Part shown: one piece after another, positions 1 to 5,326 of the stretch
Position numbering within the stretch: position 1 is the stretch's first letter
Layout: each line of letters opens with the position of its first letter
NCBI GenBank assembly: GCA_934643435.1
Contig: CAKUCJ010000046.1
Location: 1-8,390, forward strand
Source of the DNA: an uncultured Collinsella sp.
GTDB lineage: Bacteria; Actinomycetota; Coriobacteriia; Coriobacteriales; Coriobacteriaceae
Reading direction: 5' to 3'
Length of the DNA: 8,390 nt
Notes under the pieces: model-generated
Database searches by the model: none
Told to the model about the DNA's origin: nothing
Seen by the model: the letters and a program-made list of their open reading frames with translations, nothing else
Translations under genes and position numbers: made by a program

Positions 1-447
1 GTACAGCATTAGATGGTCGACATGGACAAGGCGCTTTTTGGCGTACTTGGCCTTGGGCTGCGGCGTGGGAAAGTTGATAGTGACAGCATCGAGCTCGCCT
101 GCAGCAAATAGCTTCGGCAGCGATGCGGCGCCTCGTGGCAAGACGAGAGCGTTGGGCAGCTCCTGCTCGCAAATCTTCTGCGCGGCATAGGCAATGCAGA
201 TGGGTTCCTGGTCCATGCCGATAAAGAGGGTATCGGATTCACGGTGAGCACGCTCAACCAGGTAAGTTCCTTTGCCGCAGCCCAGATCGAGATGAAGGCG
301 GGCGAAGGGCTTGCCGCCAGCCGGCGTGCATGCCTCACGCCAACGTCCGGCATAGTTCTCGGGGCTCGTTTCGATGGCGTCGGCGTAGCGCTCCAGGCGC
401 TCCTCGAGCACGAAGTTCTTGGGCGTGCGAACGTGGACGGCTCCCAT
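1..447 (-). CDS. trmB: tRNA (guanine-N7-)-methyltransferase TrmB, 3' end cut off by window edge
   Basis: TrmB transfers a methyl group from SAM to N7 of G46 in the tRNA variable loop. The 149 visible residues contain a TrmB-like N-terminal stretch (SPENYAGRW, 28-36), the SAM-binding loop LDLGCGKG (53-60), the acidic end of the next strand (FIGMD, 75-79), and the family's NF-P-P-K signature (NFPTPQPK, 125-132) followed by KKRL. The reading frame is open to base 1. Compared with a family length of about 210-240 residues, roughly 60-90 C-terminal residues are missing. The ATG at 447 is chosen because AAGGAG (457-452) lies 4 bases upstream. The signature is unusual: the usual SDPWPK..H.KRRL reads PTPQPK..Y.KKRL, so the conserved Asp, Trp, His and first Arg are Thr, Gln, Tyr and Lys. 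Family membership is clear; activity is less certain. It lies 116 bases downstream of the Trm9-like gene on the same strand and may share its transcript. Confidence 0.85.
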   Translation of the reverse strand, partial: MGAVHVRTPKNFVLEERLERYADAIETSPENYAGRWREACTPAGGKPFARLHLDLGCGKGTYLVERAHRESDTLFIGMDQEPICIAYAAQKICEQELPNALVLPRGAASLPKLFAAGELDAVTINFPTPQPKAKYAKKRLVHVDHLMLY

Positions 448-468
448 GAGGCTCCTTGGTCATAAGTA

Positions 469-492
469 TGGAACGCATGGCCGCGCGTTCCA
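469..492 (-). other. Hairpin in the leader just upstream of the trmB ribosome binding site
   Basis: Perfect 8-bp inverted repeat TGGAACGC / GCGTTCCA (469-476 with 485-492) around an 8-base loop. It lies between the two minus-strand methyltransferase genes and ends 11 bases before the trmB AAGGAG. There is no U-tract on either side, so it does not look like an intrinsic terminator. It could be a leader structure, a processing or stability element, or chance. Confidence 0.35.
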
Positions 493-563
493 GCAATGGG
501 TTGGAAGGGGCGGACACAATGTGCCCGAAAGATGCGGTGCGGCTCGGGGCGAGCTGCTTGGCC

Positions 564-1436
564 TTACAAGCGCTTAAGGATTACGTAGCGGTTGAGCTCG
601 CCGCTGCGACCGTCGGCGTGGAAACGCTCAAGCTCGCGTACGGGGACCTCGCCGCTCTTGTAGAACGTGCGCACGCCGCGCACCAGGTCGGTGATCTGCT
701 GATCGTCAAAGTGGTGGCAATAGCGGTAAGCATGGCGGTCATTTTGCCAGCCAATGAGGTGGTCGCCGGCTTCAAACTGCGCGGAGTCGTAGCCTTCAAA
801 CGGCGGGGTGAGCTCGGCGCGGGCTTCGGCGCGAACGGCCTTGCGCGCCATGCGCTCGTCGTTCATAAACTCCCAAAAGCTGATGGCGATGATGCCGCCC
901 GGGCGCGTTTGGCGTACCAGGGCGTCGAGCACGCGTACGCGGTACTCGCACGAGGGCACGTGGTGCATAAAACCAAAGCAGACCGAGATGTCGGCAAGTG
1001 GCGCGTCGAAGAGCACGTCGGGCGTCTCGGCGGGGTTGAGCTTCATGAGAGCGTCGAGCACGTCGAGTTCCTGGAAGTGCAAGTTGGGAATGCGCAGGGC
1101 ATGACCGCGCGCGTCGATGGCCAGATCCTGGCACGAGTCGACGCCGTAGAACTCAAAGGGACAGCTGGCATCCGCCGAGGGGCTCGCGCCATCTACGCCC
1201 TTGGCGGCAAGCGTGCCGCCGGCGGCAAAGTTCTCGAATCGCATATTGCCGCAGGCAAGGTCGAAGACACGGACGGGATACTCGATGGTGGCCATATCGA
1301 GCTGCTCGAGCGCGATGTCCATAGTGCGCACCCAGCCGGGCCACGGGGCCTGGCGCGTATCGGAAAAGGAGGCGGAGTGCTCGCGATAGAACGTATTGTT
1401 GAGCTGGATGAGCGATGAGGCGAAATCGCGGTTCAC
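564..1436 (-). CDS. Class I SAM-dependent methyltransferase, Trm9/ALKBH8-like (putative tRNA wobble-uridine methyltransferase)
   Basis: A 290-residue class I SAM methyltransferase. FSDTRQAPWPGW (24-35) matches the FS-TR--PWP entry motif of Trm9 and the ALKBH8 methyltransferase domain. DLACGN (59-64) is motif I, YGVD (97-100) the acidic ribose-binding strand end, and CFGFMHHV (153-160) plus RPGG (178-181) the later motifs. AYRYCHHF (236-243) resembles the conserved Tyr/His segment near the Trm9 C-terminus. Trm9 methylates cm5U34 of tRNA to mcm5U; that substrate is inferred here. A Gly/Ala/Ser-rich insert of about 20 residues (73-92) separates motif I from the next strand. The GTG start at 1436 is preferred because GGAGGGAG (1453-1446) precedes it by 9 bases. 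In-frame ATG codons at 1484 and 1559 and a TTG at 1571 lack a ribosome binding site and lengthen the protein into the intergenic region. The substrate could be another small RNA or a metabolite. Confidence 0.8.
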   Translation of the reverse strand: MNRDFASSLIQLNNTFYREHSASFSDTRQAPWPGWVRTMDIALEQLDMATIEYPVRVFDLACGNMRFENFAAGGTLAAKGVDGASPSADASCPFEFYGVDSCQDLAIDARGHALRIPNLHFQELDVLDALMKLNPAETPDVLFDAPLADISVCFGFMHHVPSCEYRVRVLDALVRQTRPGGIIAISFWEFMNDERMARKAVRAEARAELTPPFEGYDSAQFEAGDHLIGWQNDRHAYRYCHHFDDQQITDLVRGVRTFYKSGEVPVRELERFHADGRSGELNRYVILKRL

Positions 1437-1445
1437 GGCGCGGGA

Positions 1446-1453
1446 CTCCCTCC
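1446..1453 (-). promoter_or_regulatory. Ribosome binding site that decides the GTG start of the Trm9-like gene
   Basis: GGAGGGAG on the minus strand, 9 bases before the GTG at 1436. It is the only good Shine-Dalgarno sequence in front of any in-frame start of this gene, which supports the 290-residue product over a form longer by up to 45 residues. Confidence 0.6.
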
Positions 1454-1556
1454 GTCGGCGGTGCGGAATAAACAGTACGACCATACTACCGTTAACGCCG
1501 CAACGGGGACAACCAAGCGGCGGGTCATTGCTCTGTTTGGACACATTTCCGCAGCT

Positions 1557-1585
1557 CATATGCGCCCGCAACTGCCGGTTGTCAA
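1557..1585 (-). promoter_or_regulatory. Possible sigma-70 type promoter for the Trm9-like/trmB transcript
   Basis: A perfect -35 hexamer TTGACA (1585-1580) is followed, after 17 bases, by CATATG (1562-1557), a poor -10 hexamer with 3 of 6 consensus positions. Transcription would begin near 1550, giving a leader of roughly 115 bases before the GTG. An alternative, TTGTCC with TAGTAT at 18 bases, sits closer to the gene near 1485-1515. Either is plausible; neither is proven. Confidence 0.3.
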
Positions 1586-1594
1586 AAATCTCAC

Positions 1595-1600
1595 TAGAAT
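1595..1600 (+). promoter_or_regulatory. Possible -10 element for the XRE regulator operon
   Basis: TAGAAT matches the -10 consensus at 5 of 6 positions, and the following sequence would give a leader of about 97 bases to the ATG at 1704. No -35 hexamer is recognisable 16-18 bases upstream, so the assignment is weak. Confidence 0.2.
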
Positions 1601-1644
1601 AGGTGGCATGTTTTTGGCGGTGGCGGATAGATTTTTAACTGTGC

Positions 1645-1654
1645 AAGGCGCCTT
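1645..1654 (+). promoter_or_regulatory. Palindrome AAGGCGCCTT, candidate operator
   Basis: A perfect 10-base palindrome in the divergent intergenic region, 49 bases before the regulator start. XRE-type regulators often bind short symmetric sites near their own promoter, so autoregulation is possible. A short GC-rich palindrome can also occur by chance in GC-rich DNA; there is no second copy in the intergenic region. Confidence 0.25.
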
Positions 1655-1693
1655 AAGAACAAAACGGTCCGGCGGCACGGCTGGCAAAAGCAT

Positions 1694-1700
1694 AGGAGGA
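1694..1700 (+). promoter_or_regulatory. Ribosome binding site that decides the XRE regulator start
   Basis: AGGAGGA lies 3 bases before the ATG at 1704. The frame is open further upstream and has another ATG at 1608, but that one has only a badly spaced AGGTGG. The 1704 start also places the helix-turn-helix at the N-terminus, as is usual for the family. Confidence 0.75.
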
Positions 1701-1703
1701 ACC

Positions 1704-2426
1704 ATGAATGTAGAAACTGCGCAGCGGCTCGCCGACCTTCGCCGCAGCAAGGGCTTTAGCCAAGAAGGGCTGGCACGAAAGCTGGGGCTGTCGCGCCAGG
1801 CGGTCAGTAAATGGGAGCGCGCGGAGAGCTCGCCCGATACCGAGAACCTGATCTCGCTCGCCAAGCTCTATGGCGTGAGTCTGGACGAGCTGCTCAATCC
1901 GAGCGATGAGATTGAGGACGATATCGAGTTTGAGAACGAGGACCGCGCCCGCCAGCGCGAGGCCGAGGCGGCAGAGCGTGCCCGCACCCATGAGGCGGCG
2001 GCGCGTGCCACCGAGGCGGCAACGCAGGCGAGTGATGCTGCGGCTAAGGCTGCACAAGCGGCAAGCTGGAGTGCGCAGGCCGCCAATGCTGCTACGGCGC
2101 AGGCGACGAGTGGCAGCGCAGTTGGCTCGACTCCGGTGAAGGGCCCCTTCCAGTCGTTCCCGTATTGGGCCGTGTGCTGGCTACTGTTCTTTTTACTGAT
2201 GCTCCTGGTTGGTGTCAGCCCCTTTCCCGCACTGATCTTCTTTACGATTCCCATCTATCACTGGGTGGCGCGTGCGCTCGATGGCGATTGGGCACGCGGG
2301 GATATTCAGGTTGGTCCGGTGTCGGTGGCGGTCAAGGCCCAGGGGAAGGATACTTCTGCGGAACCTGATGCTGACGTGGCTACCGCGGCCACCGCTGAGC
2401 CGTGTGCCAAAGAGGGTGACGAATGA
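1704..2426 (+). CDS. Membrane-tethered XRE-family helix-turn-helix regulator
   Basis: A 240-residue protein. Residues 5-62 form an XRE/Cro-type DNA-binding domain; GFSQEGLARKLGLSRQAVSKWE (17-38) carries the helix-turn-helix and its usual Q, A, S and W positions. An acidic stretch (67-80) leads into a highly Ala-rich, charged helix (about 82-135) with little sequence complexity, probably a coiled-coil or spacer. Two hydrophobic segments follow (about 154-171 and 174-188), predicted as a membrane hairpin, then a short tail. DNA binding combined with membrane anchoring suggests a one-component regulator held at the inner membrane. Its stop overlaps the next start (ATGA), so the two are probably translated together; the partner is an envelope protein it may sense or control. 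The target genes cannot be read from the sequence, but autoregulation of this operon is the simplest guess. Confidence 0.85.
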   Translation: MNVETAQRLADLRRSKGFSQEGLARKLGLSRQAVSKWERAESSPDTENLISLAKLYGVSLDELLNPSDEIEDDIEFENEDRARQREAEAAERARTHEAAARATEAATQASDAAAKAAQAASWSAQAANAATAQATSGSAVGSTPVKGPFQSFPYWAVCWLLFFLLMLLVGVSPFPALIFFTIPIYHWVARALDGDWARGDIQVGPVSVAVKAQGKDTSAEPDADVATAATAEPCAKEGDE

Positions 2427-3322
2427 TGAAGCTTTCGCATGAATCCAAGCTGCGTCTGGGCGTCGGCATCGGAGCGTTCGTGCTTATCATCGGGCTTGTC
2501 TTTGGCACTTCGCGGCTATTGGCTCATTCTGATATGGTGCGTACGACCGGTATTCTATCTGGCCATTTGTCTGATTTTGACGATATGTTTGACGAGGACG
2601 ATTCCTTGAATAGCGGTGACTATTCCGCTCGGCCTCAGCAGCTTTCGAGCACGACTTTTGATGCCGATGAGTTCCGCTACCTCGATTTCGATATCAATGC
2701 GGCTTCGGTGGACGTCAAGGTTGTTGATGGCAACAAGGCTCGCGTTATCGAGCGGGGGCGCGTTGCCGAGGGTATGGATGCCTCCAAGGCCGCGACGCAA
2801 AACATCGCATCCGTCGAGGACTCGACGCTCAAGGTTTCCCAGTTTGGAAGTGATGACGGCAAGGCAATCGATCGCTCAGTTACGGTCGAGCTGCCGCGCC
2901 GTGTTGCCGAACATCTGAAGGGAGTCAACGCGCACGTGGGCTCGGGTGATCTGCAGATTGCCGGTGTCATCTGTGATGGTTTCGACCTTTTCCTGGGTGC
3001 GGGAGATGTAGAGTTTACGGGCAGCGTGACTGATGCGCTCAGCGCTGAGGTCGGTTCGGGCGATGTGACGTTCGAGCTTTACCAGGCCCCCGCGAAGTCG
3101 ATGGACGTGAGCGTGGGCTCGGGCGATGTGGAGATGACGGTTCCGAACTCGACGGGCTTTAAGGCGAGCCTCACCTTGGGCAGCGGCGACTTCGAGAGCG
3201 ATTTCCTTCCGCTTGGCTACGACGGCGAGACCATTTTGAATCTTGAATTCGATAACGGTGACAAGTCTGCCACGTATCGTTTTGAGGTCGGTTCGGGCGA
3301 CATGTCGTTTGATTCGGAGTAG
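2423..3322 (+). CDS. Membrane-anchored DUF4097-like beta-repeat protein (putative adhesin/LiaG-like)
   Basis: A 299-residue protein with a short cytoplasmic start, one hydrophobic anchor (about 13-33), an acidic linker (51-66) and a C-terminal beta-repeat domain. The repeat is a G-S/A-GD motif at residues 173, 192, 211, 232, 253 and 290. The first five are 19-21 residues apart, which is what stacked strands of a beta-solenoid give. This is the pattern of the DUF4097 'putative adhesin' family, whose members often sit next to a regulator or a small membrane protein and are linked in places to envelope stress. No signal-peptidase or sortase motif is visible, so the protein is expected to stay anchored with its repeats outside the cell membrane. 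The start at 2423 overlaps the regulator stop by 4 bases; a second ATG at 2426 is also possible. GAGGG a few bases upstream is a modest ribosome binding site. No enzymatic motif is seen. Confidence 0.8.
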   Translation: MMKLSHESKLRLGVGIGAFVLIIGLVFGTSRLLAHSDMVRTTGILSGHLSDFDDMFDEDDSLNSGDYSARPQQLSSTTFDADEFRYLDFDINAASVDVKVVDGNKARVIERGRVAEGMDASKAATQNIASVEDSTLKVSQFGSDDGKAIDRSVTVELPRRVAEHLKGVNAHVGSGDLQIAGVICDGFDLFLGAGDVEFTGSVTDALSAEVGSGDVTFELYQAPAKSMDVSVGSGDVEMTVPNSTGFKASLTLGSGDFESDFLPLGYDGETILNLEFDNGDKSATYRFEVGSGDMSFDSE

Positions 3323-3369
3323 TGAGGCGGACGAAAGCCTAGGCGAAGATATAGACGCGCTGTTTGATG

Positions 3370-3410
3370 AAGGCGCCGAAGCCGAGGTCGGCTCCGGCGC
3401 CTTTGCCTTT
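3370..3410 (+). terminator. Intrinsic terminator after the regulator/DUF4097 operon
   Basis: A 16-base inverted repeat (3370-3385 with 3388-3403) with one A-C mismatch (3379/3394), very GC-rich, followed by the T-rich tract TTTGCCTTT. It ends the upstream operon 48 bases after its stop and lies just in front of elp3. The T-tract is interrupted by GCC, so termination may be incomplete. Confidence 0.75.
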
Positions 3411-3415
3411 ACAAT
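3410..3415 (+). promoter_or_regulatory. Candidate -10 element of elp3, placed for a leaderless mRNA
   Basis: TACAAT matches the -10 consensus at 5 of 6 positions and ends 7 bases before the elp3 ATG, so transcription would begin at or next to the A of the start codon. No -35 hexamer is visible; that region lies in the right arm of the terminator hairpin. There is no usable Shine-Dalgarno sequence: GGGGG ends 1 base before the ATG, too close to work normally. Confidence 0.4.
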
Positions 3416-3421
3416 GGGGGC

Positions 3422-5326
3422 ATGGAACAGATTATCTTGAACATACTCGAGGCCCTGCGTCGCGGTGAGACCGTGGACGACAAGGCGCTCGTCAAACTGA
3501 TACATGCCGAGGCGCGCCGCGAGGGTGCCGACAAACGCGATTTGGCCAAGCGTCGCCTGCTGCCGTTTTACCAGCGGGTGAAGCGCGAAGAGCCGGCTCG
3601 TTGGGCTGGGTGGAATGTCGATGCCGAGCTGGAGCGTCAACTGCTGCAGGCGCTGCGCATGAAGCCGCGCCGCACGGCTTCGGGTGTGGCGACCATTACC
3701 GTTATCACCAAGCCGTGGCCGTGCTCGGGCGATTGCCTGTTTTGCCCCAACGACCTGCGCATGCCCAAAAGCTATCTGCACGCTGAGCCGGCGTGCGCCC
3801 GTGCGGAGCAAAACTGCTTCGATCCGTATCTGCAGGTGAGTGCCCGTTTGACGGCGCTATCGCAGATGGGGCATGCGACCGATAAGATCGAGCTCATCGT
3901 GCTCGGCGGCACCTGGAGCGATTATCCGGAAGGCTATCAGACCTGGTTTATGTCGGAGCTCTTCCGCGCGCTCGATGACGATGCCGTGGCCGGCGTGGCG
4001 GCCAATCCCATGCTGGCGCGTCCGGGTATTAGCCGCGCCGAGGCGGGGCGCCTGCTTGATGACGCTCCCGCCGATGCGCTGCCGCCGGTGGTGGCGGAGC
4101 GTCGCGAGCGCTATCGGGCTGCCGGTATTGCGACCGATGAGGTTGAGCTCGCAAGCGGTGTTGCTGGCGAACAGGAGCGCGTGGACGCTGCTGTGGGCGG
4201 CTACAACCGTGCGGTGCGTCGGCTGTACGGCCCTGGTACGCCGTGGGGCGAGGTTGCCGAGTGGCAGACAGCCACGATGGAAGAGCTCGAACGTCAGCAA
4301 CGCATTAACGAGACGGCGAAGCATCGCGTGGTGGGGCTCGTTATCGAGACCCGCCCCGATGCCGTGACGCCGCAGGCGCTTACGCTCATTCGCCGTCTGG
4401 GCTGCACCAAGATCCAGATGGGTATTCAGAGTCTCGACCAGCACTTGCTCGACATTAACGAGCGTCGCATTACGGTGGCTCAGATTGAGCGTGCGTTTTC
4501 GCTTGCAAGGCTGTTTGGCTTTAAGATCCACGCGCACTTTATGCTCAACTTGCTGGGCGCCACACCCGAGGGGGACAAGCTCGACTACGAGCGCTTTATG
4601 ACCGAGGGCGCCTTTATGCCCGACGAGGTCAAGGTCTACCCGTGCGCGCTCATTGAGGGTTCGCGTCTGGTGGGCTGTTACGAGCGTGGCGAGTGGCGCC
4701 CCTATACCGAGGAGGAACTGCTCGACGTGCTGGCCGACGACATTGTGGTGACGCCGGCGTTTTGCCGTATCAGCCGTATGATTCGCGACTTTAGCTCCGA
4801 CGACATCATGGTGGGCAATAAGAAGCCTAACCTGCGTCAACTCGTCGAGAATCGCTTGGCGGCCCGCGGCGAGGGTACAAAGGTGCGTGAGATCCGCTAT
4901 CGCGAGATCAGCACCGCGGGCGCCGATTTGCATGAACTCTCTCTTGATGAGGTTGCTTACGAGACGCCGGTGACGAGCGAACGTTTTTTGCAGTGGGTGA
5001 CGCCCGAGGGCAAGATCGCCGGCTTTTTGCGCTTGTCGCTGCCCGATCGCGCGTTTGTTGCCGCGCATGCGGACGAGCTGCCGACGTTGCCGGACGAGGC
5101 GATGATTCGCGAGGTGCACGTGTATGGCATGGCGGCGCGTGTGGGTGATCAGGGCCAGGCGGCTCAGCATCACGGTTTGGGGCGTTCGCTCGTGGAGCGT
5201 GCATGCCAGATTGCTCGGGATGCGGGCTATACGCGCATCAATGTGATTAGCGCGATTGGCACGCGTGAGTACTATCGCCACCTTGGTTTTTACGACCATA
5301 GCCTCTATCTGCAAAAGGAGCTCTAG
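3422..5326 (+). CDS. elp3: Elp3: tRNA U34 carboxymethylation radical SAM/acetyltransferase enzyme
   Basis: Elp3 uses acetyl-CoA and a radical SAM centre to start 5-carboxymethylation of wobble uridine 34 in tRNA; bacterial forms act without the other Elongator subunits. In this 634-residue protein, residues 1-85 are a helical N-terminal part. The iron-sulphur cluster cysteines are C101, C105 and C108 (CSGDCLFC), followed by family blocks DPYLQ (134-138), IELIVLGGTW (156-165), VIETRPD (307-313), IQMGIQSLD (331-339) and NLRQLVENRL (470-479). The C-terminal GNAT acetyltransferase domain (about 485-634) has HVYGMA (566-571), HHGLGRSLVE (583-592) and GTREYYRHLGF (613-623). Canonical Elp3 is about 550 residues; the excess is mainly an insert near 184-298 between two radical SAM blocks. 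The next gene starts at the base after the stop, so the pair is an operon. Function by family is secure; which tRNAs are modified is unknown. Confidence 0.95.
   Translation: MEQIILNILEALRRGETVDDKALVKLIHAEARREGADKRDLAKRRLLPFYQRVKREEPARWAGWNVDAELERQLLQALRMKPRRTASGVATITVITKPWPCSGDCLFCPNDLRMPKSYLHAEPACARAEQNCFDPYLQVSARLTALSQMGHATDKIELIVLGGTWSDYPEGYQTWFMSELFRALDDDAVAGVAANPMLARPGISRAEAGRLLDDAPADALPPVVAERRERYRAAGIATDEVELASGVAGEQERVDAAVGGYNRAVRRLYGPGTPWGEVAEWQTATMEELERQQRINETAKHRVVGLVIETRPDAVTPQALTLIRRLGCTKIQMGIQSLDQHLLDINERRITVAQIERAFSLARLFGFKIHAHFMLNLLGATPEGDKLDYERFMTEGAFMPDEVKVYPCALIEGSRLVGCYERGEWRPYTEEELLDVLADDIVVTPAFCRISRMIRDFSSDDIMVGNKKPNLRQLVENRLAARGEGTKVREIRYREISTAGADLHELSLDEVAYETPVTSERFLQWVTPEGKIAGFLRLSLPDRAFVAAHADELPTLPDEAMIREVHVYGMAARVGDQGQAAQHHGLGRSLVERACQIARDAGYTRINVISAIGTREYYRHLGFYDHSLYLQKEL

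Noticed and set aside
456..1418. Long plus-strand open frame of 320 codons
   Set aside because: It is antisense to the Trm9-like gene and part of the flanking gap; its sequence shows no family motif, and long antisense frames are common in GC-rich DNA.
1437..1571. N-terminal extension of the Trm9-like protein containing a C-x-x-C pair (GCPRCG), reminiscent of a zinc knuckle such as in Trm112
   Set aside because: The upstream starts (TTG 1571, ATG 1559, ATG 1484) have no ribosome binding site, the stretch overlaps the likely promoter, and a strong site sits before the GTG at 1436.
1608..1703. A 32-residue N-terminal extension of the XRE regulator from an in-frame ATG at 1608
   Set aside because: The ribosome binding site at 1694-1700 fits the ATG at 1704, and the extension has no likeness to the family.
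2040..2115. Possible tandem DNA repeat in the Ala-rich part of the regulator
   Set aside because: The repetition is in amino-acid composition (GCN codons) rather than in a DNA unit of fixed length.
2876..3811. Minus-strand open frame of 311 codons opposite the DUF4097 gene and the start of elp3
   Set aside because: It crosses a terminator and two genes, with no recognisable protein motif.
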